Positions 34,326 through 42,805 of a stretch of DNA of 64,000 nucleotides are shown here, piece by piece. The translations under genes were made by a program, and so were the position numbers. This stretch comes from Flavipsychrobacter sp. (GTDB taxonomy: Bacteria > Bacteroidota > Bacteroidia > Chitinophagales > Chitinophagaceae), in assembly GCA_016786565.1 (NCBI GenBank), contig JAEUVY010000031.1, positions 1-64,000 of the forward strand. Direction: 5' to 3'. Numbering within the stretch: position 1 is the stretch's first letter; every line of letters begins with the position of its first letter. The notes below the pieces were generated by a model. It was not told the DNA's origin. It saw only the letters and a program-made list of their open reading frames with translations, and did not search any database.

Positions 34326-36301
34326 TGGTTCTGGTTAGTGAATTCGATATGAAATGTAGCTCCTTTATCCGGAGCGCTTTCGACCCATATTTTTCCACCA
34401 AGTGCCTCGATATGAGCTTTGATCATATAAAGGCCGAATCCCTTCGCATCGGGATGGTGGTGAAATACCTTTCCTATCTTGAAAAAATTGTTTTTATGCT
34501 TCTGCATGTCTATGCCAAGTCCATTATCGGCAACAGAAAGGAATATCTTGTTTCCTTTCCGGTGTGAAGATATGCGTATTTCCGGCTTCCGTTCCGGCGA
34601 CCGGTATTTAAGGGCATTGCTTATCAGGTTATGTAGAATGCTGTTGAAATAGGTGGCAGGATAGTGTATCGTTGGTGCGTTGTCAATGTCTATGGTGAAT
34701 GTTGCACCTGACCTCACAATCTCAGGTTCCAGGCTCTCCAGTATTCTTTGCAGGTATTTATTGATCTGCAGGTGTTCTGACTTCACGTCAGGGTCTTCCT
34801 GTATCTGTATCGATTCTACAAGTTCGTTAAAGGTAGAATTAAGGTTGTCAAGTACATTATTCAGGCTCAATATCAACTGCTTTCGTTCTTCGTTATCACC
34901 GCAATTTTCAATGAATTCAGAGAGCATTGCGATGTTGACCAAGGGGGCGCGCAGGTTGTGAGACACTATATTGCAAAAGTCACTTAACTGAACATTTTGT
35001 TGCGACAGCTTTGCAAGCAACATTGTCTGCTTGTCTTCAAGTTCTTTCCTGTCTGTGATATCCATGCCAAGCCCTATCATCATTAATAGGTTGCCGGTTT
35101 TGTCAAAGACAGGGAACATTCGTCTGAGGTGTGTGATGCTCTTCCCATCGGGAGCCGTCATCTTATCTTCCCACCTCATTTCTTTGCCGGTTTTTTTTGC
35201 TTCGAGGAACATTGCTCTTCGCAACTCGGCTACGTCCGAAGGTCTGCCTCTATATCGTGCATATTCAAAGTCATCCTTCCCAATTATGTATTTCCTCAGA
35301 TCCTCATTTTTAATCGCGGTAGCATTCACATACTGGTACACATGGTCAGGATTGAAGATCGCAAGGTCGATCGGAATATTATTCAGGATGTTCTCGTAAA
35401 ACTGTCTTTGTTCGTCAAGCTTTTGTCGTGCCCTTTTTTGTTCCGAGATATCGATTATGTGGTAGATATGATATTCATGCCCATCTACAGTGGTCGATGT
35501 AAAGCTCAATTCAACGTCAATCGCAGACCGGTCTTTAGTAGCTATGGTCGTTTCTATGAGTTTTCCTGCGTTTTCGCTTCCCATCAGAGCGTGCTCATGT
35601 GTCCCCGGATCGTCATAGCAAATGCCGGACAGGCAGGTAGCGCAAAAGTCCTTACCCAATATCTCCTCTTCTTTCCAACCCAGCATCGCCTCAGCTTCCG
35701 GGTTCAATAGCAGTACAGCGCAGTTTTTGTCTGTCACTACGACTGCGTCAATGGCTTTCTGAAAGATGGTCTTCATCATCTCTTCAGAGTGAAGCGCGTT
35801 GGTCACCGTTTTTGATTGTGCCTCGACGTACAGCCTCAGTAAATGACTGATCTGATCAGAGAGTAGCGCTAACCCATCCATTTGGTTATCTGCAAAGCTC
35901 TGTCCATCAGACCTGAATACGAGAAGGTAGCCGGCTATATTGCCCGCATAGCCTTCTATTGCCGTTCCTGCAAATGCTTTTATTTCATCCGGAAAGCACT
36001 TTCTGAGATCTTCCGATATGGTTTTTGCTCCGAGATCGGGAACATATATTGTCTTTGCGCCTCCTGTAGGCATCGCTGTTGAAGGGATGTTACTTGCAGC
36101 AACTTTTTCCCCGCTCCCTGCAAGTAATTTATAAAACTGACCCTCTTGCACTGCTATGGCCGAACTGCTTGCACCACTAACCATTATCGCCAACCTTGTT
36201 ATGTCCGATAGTTCCTTTTCAGGGATGGCAAATAGTGCCTTTGCCCAGATGTCTGAACTTTGGGTGATGTCATTAAGGGGAGATGTTGGATCTGTATTCA
36301 T
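34322..36301 (-). CDS. GAF-PAS-PAS sensor histidine kinase
   Basis: 659-residue kinase without transmembrane segments. A GAF-like domain occupies about 1-165, PAS1 about 175-295, and PAS2 about 300-415 (ends FDKTGNLLMMIGLGMDITDRKE). The HisKA region has the phospho-acceptor His in NIVSHNLRAPLVN (about 450) and the ATPase domain runs to the end (NLISNALKYR, DNGLGID, KGFGLYMIKAH). PAS1 contains a cysteine cluster (Cys220, Cys223, Cys228) in DFCATCLSGICYDD, close to several His, which could be a redox or metal sensor. It is a cytoplasmic sensor; the signal is unknown. Its gene overlaps that of the response regulator. Confidence 0.93.
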   Translation of the reverse strand: MNTDPTSPLNDITQSSDIWAKALFAIPEKELSDITRLAIMVSGASSSAIAVQEGQFYKLLAGSGEKVAASNIPSTAMPTGGAKTIYVPDLGAKTISEDLRKCFPDEIKAFAGTAIEGYAGNIAGYLLVFRSDGQSFADNQMDGLALLSDQISHLLRLYVEAQSKTVTNALHSEEMMKTIFQKAIDAVVVTDKNCAVLLLNPEAEAMLGWKEEEILGKDFCATCLSGICYDDPGTHEHALMGSENAGKLIETTIATKDRSAIDVELSFTSTTVDGHEYHIYHIIDISEQKRARQKLDEQRQFYENILNNIPIDLAIFNPDHVYQYVNATAIKNEDLRKYIIGKDDFEYARYRGRPSDVAELRRAMFLEAKKTGKEMRWEDKMTAPDGKSITHLRRMFPVFDKTGNLLMMIGLGMDITDRKELEDKQTMLLAKLSQQNVQLSDFCNIVSHNLRAPLVNIAMLSEFIENCGDNEERKQLILSLNNVLDNLNSTFNELVESIQIQEDPDVKSEHLQINKYLQRILESLEPEIVRSGATFTIDIDNAPTIHYPATYFNSILHNLISNALKYRSPERKPEIRISSHRKGNKIFLSVADNGLGIDMQKHKNNFFKIGKVFHHHPDAKGFGLYMIKAHIEALGGKIWVESAPDKGATFHIEFTNQNQ

Positions 36302-36490
36302 GAGCAGATTACCTATATGCTAATCTTTTATATGTTATTAAATAGAAGGTGGTTTGAATATATAATTGTGGTTATCAGATTCGCTAAGTTAGTAAACTAA
36401 TGCGGTATATTCCACGCACCGGTGAATGAAAAATGCGGTGATGCAGCTCAGAACGCCACATCACCGCATCGGATGCATAATAATAAATTG

Positions 36491-36781
36491 TTAGTAGTGA
36501 TTCCGGTGTCTGTAATATCTAACCGGGGGCTGTTGGTGTCCATAATGGGGTGGGTAAATGTTTGGTGGGTAGCCATACCGCTGTCTGTAGGCAGGCCCAT
36601 TGTAATACACCACCGGTGGCGGACAGTGACGTCGATGAGGAACATAATACCTGACAGGGTAATGGTTGCGCACAGCAACGCGGTGTGCGTGGCGGTGCCT
36701 TCCATGTGCATTTGCAGCTTCGTTAGACAATCCTGTCAGTACTATTGCTGCCAGTGTGCCCATAATGATCTTGATATTCAT
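36491..36781 (-). CDS. Small exported His/Tyr/Pro-rich protein
   Basis: 96 residues with a signal peptide (about 1-25, MNIKIIMGTLAAIVL to EAANA). The mature peptide is made almost entirely of His, Arg, Tyr, Pro and Gly (HGRHRHAHRVAV, RHCPPPVVYYNGPAYRQRYG, PPHYGHQQPP). I do not recognise a family; similar short basic Tyr/Pro-rich exported peptides are common and poorly characterised. The alternative frame 36448-36711 was rejected because it lacks a signal peptide. A perfect 8-bp inverted repeat lies 45 bases upstream of the ATG. Confidence 0.7.
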   Translation of the reverse strand: MNIKIIMGTLAAIVLTGLSNEAANAHGRHRHAHRVAVRNHYPVRYYVPHRRHCPPPVVYYNGPAYRQRYGYPPNIYPPHYGHQQPPVRYYRHRNHY

Positions 36782-36825
36782 GTCTTTGCGATTTGGTTAC
36801 ATTGGTCTGATGCAATTTTATTGCC

Positions 36826-36846
36826 AGAGTTTAAACTGTAAACTCT
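36826..36846. promoter_or_regulatory. Inverted repeat AGAGTTTA-N5-TAAACTCT in a divergent promoter region
   Basis: Two perfect 8-bp arms are separated by AACTG, between the divergent genes starting at 36781 and 36933. Its size and symmetry suit a dimeric regulator's operator; no regulator gene is adjacent. Confidence 0.35.
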
Positions 36847-36932
36847 TTTAACATTTCTTCGACAGTCAGGGCCACAGAAAGACTTAATGAATTTTATAGT
36901 TACTTTGGACTGTTGCTTTTCTCGTTTTGGCT

Positions 36933-38861
36933 ATGAAACTTTCACTATCTGTACAAAAGGTGCTTTTGCCGGCAATTATCGCGGTCATTACATTTATTTG
37001 TTTTCGCTACACGCTGCATAACCAGTTCACTAATTGGGATGATGACTTTTACGTCACTAACGATGTGTATATACGTGAGTTTTCCGCCCATAACCTTCGG
37101 GTTCTTTTTACCGAAGATATCACCCGCAACAATTACCATCCGTTGTGCATGCTGTCGTTGGCGGTCAACTATTTCTTCTCGGGTCTGGAGCCCATGGGAT
37201 ATTATTTCACCAACATTCTGATCCATGCAATAAACGCATGGCTGGTGTTTGTTTTGTTCTTCAGGCTTGCTTTGCGCCTGACATTGCCTGAAAGTGCAGG
37301 TCTGTTTTTGGCTTTCTTTGGGTCCTTGTGGTTCGCCGTTCACCCTATGCATGTCGAGTCAGTCGCGTGGATATCAGAAAGAAAAGATGTCTTGTATGCA
37401 GCTTTCTATATTTCCGGTCTGCTTACCTATTTGCGCTATCTGGACAACAGGTCGAAAAAATGGCTTTCGATCACTTATGCGTTGTTTGTGCTGTCATGTC
37501 TGTCCAAGCCTATGGCAGTTACGTTTCCGCTGGCTTTATTGGCTTTTGATTATCTGATGAATGGCAGGATAGGGTTGCCTGATCTGCGATCAAAGACGTT
37601 GTTCCTTCTTACTTCATTTGCGTTTGGTGCTGCTGCATTTTACACCCAACACCGCACCGGTGCGGTGGCCTCATTTGGCGTATTATCCATTTCAGAGAGG
37701 ATTATGTATGCCGGGTACGGGTTTGTAATGTATGTAGCAAAGTTCTTTGTGCCGGTTGGCCTCTCTACATTTTATCCATATCCTTATCGGTTTATAGATG
37801 GCTCCCTACCCATGATCTATTACGTGGCGCCATTTCTTTCTGTGCTGATCGTCGTGGCGCCGGTTGTGTTGTTAGTGAGGGGTAGGAGTCGATATGCACG
37901 AATTGTTGTTTTCGGCCTCAGTTTTTTTGTGTTGAATCTGGTGCTGGTGCTGCAGTTCATTTCAGTCGGTTCGGCTATCATGGCCGACAGGTATTCCTAT
38001 GTAGCGTACATCGGTCTGTTGTTCCTTGTTTTATACCTGCTTGCCGATCTCATACAGCGTCTGCCTTCTATGCGTTTGTTGGTCACCACTTTGCTCGTGC
38101 TTGTGTCTGGCGGTTATGCGGTTATGTGTTCGGCAAGAACCAGGGTATGGCATAATTCTGAAACACTGCACACCGATGCTATAGAACAATATCCCATGCG
38201 AGCGCTGCTATCTTATAAGTGGCGCGGACATCACTACTTTAGTATTGGCGAATACGAAAAAGCCATGCAGGATTATGAGGTATTGGTGACACTGCGCTCC
38301 GCCGATAATAAAGTAAAGGCTAACATGGAGAAGATCGCGGTGCTAAGCGCTATGAAGAATAATCTTGCGGGGGGGCGGTTGCAGCCCGTCACCGGTAGTT
38401 ACAAGGCGCATCTCGATTCTGCCATGGCGTTGATCATTTCAGGTGATACGTCTGCAGCTTTCAGGCAATATGTATTGTCGCTTGCTTCAGATCCGGTAAA
38501 TGCTGAGCGTACGCTTGCGACGATCAGTGATGAGCTTGTTCAGAAACAGCAATATGCACGTGCCATTGCACAGTACAATATGCTGATGAAATTAAATACC
38601 ACAAATCCGTTCTACTATTTCCTGAGAGGTTGTGCCCATTTCGGTGTCGGTAGCTTGCCCGATGCGGTAAAAGACTGGGAAGTGGCGGTGAAAATGAATT
38701 CAAAAGATGTGCAGCAGTCGGCTTCTTACAATCTCAGTGTCGCATACGATTCGCTCCGTGATCCCGCAAGGGCTTGGTACTACATGGATATGTCGCAGAA
38801 ATTGGGCTACAGTGTCGCTCCCGATTATGCAGCGAAGATCAGACGTAAAGCCGGAAAATAG
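36933..38861 (+). CDS. TMTC-like polytopic membrane protein with C-terminal TPRs
   Basis: 642 residues from the ATG at 36933 (a TTG two codons upstream is possible). The N-terminal 400 residues contain about ten to eleven hydrophobic helices. The first loop holds an acidic motif (NWDDDFYVTND), as in GT-C glycosyltransferases, and later loops hold HPMHVESVAWISERKDV, which is typical of the TMTC/O-mannosyltransferase-like family. The C-terminal 240 residues contain tetratricopeptide repeats (YFSIGEYEKAMQDYEVL; YARAIAQYNMLMKLN; LPDAVKDWEVAVKMN). It may transfer mannose or another sugar from a lipid donor to exported proteins; this is by analogy with eukaryotic TMTC. The AlkC-like gene follows 21 bases on. 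Confidence 0.8.
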   Translation: MKLSLSVQKVLLPAIIAVITFICFRYTLHNQFTNWDDDFYVTNDVYIREFSAHNLRVLFTEDITRNNYHPLCMLSLAVNYFFSGLEPMGYYFTNILIHAINAWLVFVLFFRLALRLTLPESAGLFLAFFGSLWFAVHPMHVESVAWISERKDVLYAAFYISGLLTYLRYLDNRSKKWLSITYALFVLSCLSKPMAVTFPLALLAFDYLMNGRIGLPDLRSKTLFLLTSFAFGAAAFYTQHRTGAVASFGVLSISERIMYAGYGFVMYVAKFFVPVGLSTFYPYPYRFIDGSLPMIYYVAPFLSVLIVVAPVVLLVRGRSRYARIVVFGLSFFVLNLVLVLQFISVGSAIMADRYSYVAYIGLLFLVLYLLADLIQRLPSMRLLVTTLLVLVSGGYAVMCSARTRVWHNSETLHTDAIEQYPMRALLSYKWRGHHYFSIGEYEKAMQDYEVLVTLRSADNKVKANMEKIAVLSAMKNNLAGGRLQPVTGSYKAHLDSAMALIISGDTSAAFRQYVLSLASDPVNAERTLATISDELVQKQQYARAIAQYNMLMKLNTTNPFYYFLRGCAHFGVGSLPDAVKDWEVAVKMNSKDVQQSASYNLSVAYDSLRDPARAWYYMDMSQKLGYSVAPDYAAKIRRKAGK

Positions 38862-38882
38862 CGCGATGTAAGCACAGTAGTT

Positions 38883-39986
38883 ATGGAACCACTCAAATAC
38901 ATGTACGATCGCAGATTTGCGACCCATTTTGCAGGTATAGCCAAGGGCATATTGCCTTCTTTCCGCGATAAGGAATTTGTAAATGCTGTTATGGCTTCCG
39001 GCTGGGACGATCTGGAGTTGAAGCAACGGGTTGATCGGCTCAGTAGTGCCCTGCATCAGGTTTTATCAGGAGATTTTCGTGAAGATATCCCGGTTGTTGT
39101 ATCGTTTGCAAATGCTGTTATGGACAGCACCGGGCGCCAGAATACTTTCGAGTATATATTCCTACCCGGTTTTGTGGCATTGTTTGGCGTCGATTATCCC
39201 GAGGAATCGCTTCAAGCCATGGCGGTGCTTACGCGGTTGAGCAGTTGTGAGTTTGCAATTCGTCCATTTTTGATCAGATACCCTGACAGGACAATAGCCG
39301 AAATGATGAAGTGGACCGAACACCATCATCCATCGGTGAGACGGCTGGCAAGCGAGGGGTGTCGTCCCCGATTGCCATGGGGCGTTGCGTTGCCGCAGTT
39401 TAAGAAGGATCCGTCAATGATCCTGCCCATCCTTGAAAGGCTGAAGGACGATACGTCGGAGTTTGTGCGCAGAAGTGTGGCAAATAATCTCAATGATATT
39501 GCAAAAGACCATCCGCATATTGTTCTCAGTATCGCCGGTCGCTGGAAGGGTAATAGCGCTGATACCGATCGGCTGATACGGCATGCATGTCGCAACCTGC
39601 TGAAGAAAGCCGATCCCGCTGCGCTGGCGCTGTTCGGGCTCACAACTACGCCGGGGTGTAGTGTTGAAGAATTGAAATTGAAGGGGCAGAATATTCGTAT
39701 CGGCGATACGCTGCATTTTTCATTTCAGGTCAGGACCAACGAAGAGCACTCCGGACCCCTTCGTCTTGAATACGTTATTACCTACGCTAAAGCCAACAAC
39801 AAATTCAGCGATAAGGTTTTTCAGATAGCAGAAGGCGTATTCAGTCCCGGGCAGGTAGTTACTTACAGCCGTAAACAGTCATTCGCCGATATGACCACCC
39901 GTAAACACTACGCCGGTGAGCATCGCATCGCCGTCACCGTCAATGGTGTCCCTATGGCAGCGGCGTCATTTATGGTTGAGCAATAG
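38883..39986 (+). CDS. AlkC/AlkD-type DNA alkylation repair protein with Ig-like tail
   Basis: 367-residue HEAT-like repeat glycosylase-fold protein. The signature SVRRLASEGCRPRLPW at about 150-165 matches the AlkC group, which excises 3-methylpurine-type lesions without base flipping. Helical repeats continue through LKDDTSEFVRRSVANNLNDIAKDHP to about residue 255. The last 100 residues are beta-rich (DTLHFSFQVRT, RLEYVITYAKAN, HRIAVTVNGV), consistent with the C-terminal Ig-like domain described in a subset of AlkC proteins. It is probably co-transcribed with the TMTC-like gene, an unexpected partner. The 3' end is six bases from the convergent DUF1648 gene. Confidence 0.85.
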   Translation: MEPLKYMYDRRFATHFAGIAKGILPSFRDKEFVNAVMASGWDDLELKQRVDRLSSALHQVLSGDFREDIPVVVSFANAVMDSTGRQNTFEYIFLPGFVALFGVDYPEESLQAMAVLTRLSSCEFAIRPFLIRYPDRTIAEMMKWTEHHHPSVRRLASEGCRPRLPWGVALPQFKKDPSMILPILERLKDDTSEFVRRSVANNLNDIAKDHPHIVLSIAGRWKGNSADTDRLIRHACRNLLKKADPAALALFGLTTTPGCSVEELKLKGQNIRIGDTLHFSFQVRTNEEHSGPLRLEYVITYAKANNKFSDKVFQIAEGVFSPGQVVTYSRKQSFADMTTRKHYAGEHRIAVTVNGVPMAAASFMVEQ

Positions 39987-39992
39987 CGGTGT

Positions 39993-40484
39993 CTATCTGT
40001 CGCGCATTGAAGCGAATATCTGATAGCTGACGGGTGCTGCTATCAAGAATATGCCGAGTCCCGGTGCCCAAAGACCTAAGTGTTCTTGCACCCACGGAAA
40101 GATCACTTCAGTTTCAATGAACACAAAGAGAACGCATACCGATAGATTCAAGGTGCGCAATACCCTCGTTGCCGACCTGTACTGTCTCTCGGCGTTTTGT
40201 TCTGTTATCGCTACCGGGTAATTGAGTTTGTCGGGGTGCTTCCCGGCAATGTGGAGCAGGAAAAACACAAACGCAGCCACCGCCGGCAGGATCAGTATAG
40301 TCTCTTTAGCGCTGTAGCCGTCCACCTTGCCTTGTCCGTTAAAATGCGATGGAATGACGTCAGGTAAAGTTGGCAACATAGCCATTGGCAGCACCAAAGT
40401 GGCCGCAAGTGCAATCCATGACAGATTGTTGATCAATTTGTCGGTAGTCGTCATTGTGAGATTGACTTTTGGTCTTTCCGCCAT
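39993..40484 (-). CDS. DUF1648-type membrane protein
   Basis: 163 residues with four hydrophobic helices. The N-terminal MPTLPDVIPSHFNGQGKVDGY segment matches the DUF1648 signature found at the N-terminus of SdpI-like immunity proteins and in small stand-alone proteins. The other helices are generic. Function unknown. It is the last gene of a tightly packed minus-strand cluster (eight bases after the sugar transferase gene), which suggests co-expression with surface-polysaccharide functions. Confidence 0.75.
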   Translation of the reverse strand: MAERPKVNLTMTTTDKLINNLSWIALAATLVLPMAMLPTLPDVIPSHFNGQGKVDGYSAKETILILPAVAAFVFFLLHIAGKHPDKLNYPVAITEQNAERQYRSATRVLRTLNLSVCVLFVFIETEVIFPWVQEHLGLWAPGLGIFLIAAPVSYQIFASMRDR

Positions 40485-40492
40485 GTGCCTGA

Positions 40493-41917
40493 TTATTTAC
40501 CTCTTCCCTGGAAAATGACGATAAAGGTGTAAAGGATGATCTTTACATCCAACGCCAGTGAGCAGTTCTCAATATAGAGCAGGTCATATTTCATGCGCTC
40601 TATCATTTCATTGATATTTTCAGCGTAGCCAAACTGCACCATGCCCCACGATGTGAGCCCCGGTTTCACTTTGTGCAGGTACTTGTAGTGGGGGTGTTTC
40701 TCGCTTATAAGGTCTATATAGTGCTTCCTTTCCGGGCGCGGTCCCACAAGCGACATGTCACCTTTCAGGATGTTGATGAACTGTGGTAGTTCATCAATAC
40801 GCCATTTGCGCATAGTGCGTCCCCATGGGGTTATCCTCGGGTCCATCTTGCTGGATAGGGCAGGACCCGCTTTTTCGGCCTCCAGATACATGGATCGGAA
40901 CTTGTAGATGTAGAACGGGCGTCCGAAAAGCCCTATCCGTTCTTGCTTGTAGATCACACCACCTTTTGACGACAGTTTTACCATTATAGCCGTGAAGAGG
41001 AGAAATGGAAGCAGCATCACAAGAGATATTGCCGAGACGGTAATGTCCAGCACTCGCTTGCATACACGTTGCCAGTCGGGCATAAGGTCGGGGTGTATGT
41101 GTATCAGAACCGCATCATAAACGTTACTTGTTTTTACAGATCCCGAGATGATATCGTAGTTGTCCGGCTGCACCTTTACTACTACAGGGCGGTAAGAAAG
41201 GCGGGTAAGTATGTTTTCCAGCAGATGGTGTTCTGAAGAATCAACAGCTACTATTACTTCCTCAATCTTGTGTTGGTCTATTATTTCTTCAAGTTGTGAA
41301 AGATCACCGAGTTTGGGCAGGTATTTGCTCATCCCGTTACTCGCTTCTTTGTTGGAGTAGATGAACCCTTTGAAGATATTGCCCAGTGCTTTAGGGTTCT
41401 CCAGAACCTGTTTGTAAATGTTGATGGCTTGTTGGTTGCCACCTATAACCAGCGTATTAAATCCTACTTTACCTGTTACAAGATTGCGTTTCACTTTATA
41501 GAGAATGGCCAGCCTGAACGTAAGTGCAAATGAAGTGTGTATCAGCAGGTAGCGGCTGATGGTATTCATGAAGTAAGAGTAGTTGCCGGTATCGTCACCA
41601 AAAACTATGATTGATACGGTGATACAGCCTATGATGCACGAGATCAGGGTTCTGTTTATTTCATTCAGACGAGATTTTCGGTATAGATCGAAGTAGGTGC
41701 CTGATAGCAGATATACAAACAACCAGCCCATAGGCACAACGAGCAATACGTTAATGTAGTCGCGGGTATGAAAATGCGCTAAGCAGGAAAAATAATCAGC
41801 TCCTGTAAGGAAATGTTGCCGGTACACCCAGAAACAGAACCACGCCAATGCCGCGGCTATATAGTCTAGCGCGGCCAGTTGCCTGATGGCGTTCTTTTTG
41901 TGTTGGTCTAGGCGCAT
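40493..41917 (-). CDS. Polyprenyl glycosylphosphotransferase (WcaJ/WbaP type)
   Basis: Initiating enzyme of exopolysaccharide or O-antigen synthesis: it transfers a sugar 1-phosphate to undecaprenyl phosphate at the inner membrane. Start ATG 41917 (474 aa); a TTG at 41935 is possible but would overlap the upstream gene. Four N-terminal helices are followed by a cytoplasmic CoA-binding-like domain (TLVIGGNQQAINIYKQV, about 155-260) and, after a fifth helix (about 285-305), the conserved catalytic domain. That domain has KRVLDITVSAISLVMLLP, KSRMYLEAEKAG-like PIYIYKFRSM, KWRIDELPQFINILKGDMSLVGPRPE and KPGLTSWGMVQFGY. The full polysaccharide cluster is not nearby; only a lipoprotein and an oxidoreductase accompany it. 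Confidence 0.93.
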   Translation of the reverse strand: MRLDQHKKNAIRQLAALDYIAAALAWFCFWVYRQHFLTGADYFSCLAHFHTRDYINVLLVVPMGWLFVYLLSGTYFDLYRKSRLNEINRTLISCIIGCITVSIIVFGDDTGNYSYFMNTISRYLLIHTSFALTFRLAILYKVKRNLVTGKVGFNTLVIGGNQQAINIYKQVLENPKALGNIFKGFIYSNKEASNGMSKYLPKLGDLSQLEEIIDQHKIEEVIVAVDSSEHHLLENILTRLSYRPVVVKVQPDNYDIISGSVKTSNVYDAVLIHIHPDLMPDWQRVCKRVLDITVSAISLVMLLPFLLFTAIMVKLSSKGGVIYKQERIGLFGRPFYIYKFRSMYLEAEKAGPALSSKMDPRITPWGRTMRKWRIDELPQFINILKGDMSLVGPRPERKHYIDLISEKHPHYKYLHKVKPGLTSWGMVQFGYAENINEMIERMKYDLLYIENCSLALDVKIILYTFIVIFQGRGK

Positions 41918-41921
41918 CAGA

Positions 41922-42770
41922 TCAGAATGTAACAAGTCTTATGTTGTCTATCAATAACTTTCCGCTTGTCTGTCCAGGTGGAACCGACGTCTTGATATAG
42001 AAGTAGTAATCGCCGCCGGGTTGCTTGTTGATAAATCCAGTGATGTTAAAGTAGAATTTCTTCCAGGTTGCGCTGGGATACACCCCTCGTGCATCGATAT
42101 TGGTGATGAGGACGTTGCTCAAAAGACCGCGTATGCCAATTTGTACATTCAGTGAAGACTTGTATTCAAACTCAATGAAGGCGGCACCTTCAGGCACTTT
42201 AAACGGTGCTCTTGTGCTGTCAATAGAACTGTCGTTTGGTGATTGAAGAAGCACAAGCCCGGTGCCTGTACCATCCAGTTTCAACGAATCCACCGACGTT
42301 GTAGTAATTGAGGTTGTGCCAAAATATTTTGCAAACTTGGTAATGCCTCCTTCGAATTCTGAAATGACTGTATATTTCACCGAGTCATAATAACCGGTGG
42401 TAGGAGACACGGTTTGTATCTTCCCGGGTTCATAGTTTAGTTCTGTAGTGTAGATCCTGAAGAAAGGGTAGGCGACAGGCCGTTCTCCCCTTCCATCGAT
42501 CGGGATGCCGGGAGCTATCTGTAATGTCCCTTTTCCGGAAGCGATTATCGGCACCGTTGCCGGAAGGTCGAACGCGCCTACGGGATTGTTGTTATAATAC
42601 ACCCATGCATACCGAATGTCATGCCTGGCGCCATTCTCAAACGAAAAGGAGTCGATCCGCACATGCGTCGCTACAGGCTCAGAGGGATTTATGATATTAC
42701 AGCCTGCATTCCACACTGCAATTGCAGTAAGGAAGATGCCGACGATAAAACGATAGTAGGTTTTAAGCAT
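41922..42770 (-). CDS. Lipoprotein of unknown function in the polysaccharide cluster
   Basis: 282 residues. The signal peptide ends in a lipobox-like NAGC (about residue 24), so a lipoprotein is likely. The mature part is beta-rich throughout, with a C-terminal jelly-roll-like segment (AFIEFEYKSSLNVQIGIRG; WKKFYFNITGFINKQPGGDYYFYIKT; KLLIDNIRLVTF) resembling carbohydrate-binding modules. The family is not recognised. Its stop is four bases from the glycosylphosphotransferase ATG, and it follows the oxidoreductase gene by 35 bases, so all three are probably one transcript. Confidence 0.75.
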   Translation of the reverse strand: MLKTYYRFIVGIFLTAIAVWNAGCNIINPSEPVATHVRIDSFSFENGARHDIRYAWVYYNNNPVGAFDLPATVPIIASGKGTLQIAPGIPIDGRGERPVAYPFFRIYTTELNYEPGKIQTVSPTTGYYDSVKYTVISEFEGGITKFAKYFGTTSITTTSVDSLKLDGTGTGLVLLQSPNDSSIDSTRAPFKVPEGAAFIEFEYKSSLNVQIGIRGLLSNVLITNIDARGVYPSATWKKFYFNITGFINKQPGGDYYFYIKTSVPPGQTSGKLLIDNIRLVTF

Positions 42771-42805
42771 GTCCGTGCTGTATAAGTAGTAAACGCAAAA
42801 AAATG

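Noticed and set aside
36448..36711. Alternative 87-codon minus-strand frame overlapping the His/Tyr/Pro-rich gene
   Set aside because: No signal peptide, and translation (Thr/His-rich) looks like a frame shift of the chosen gene.
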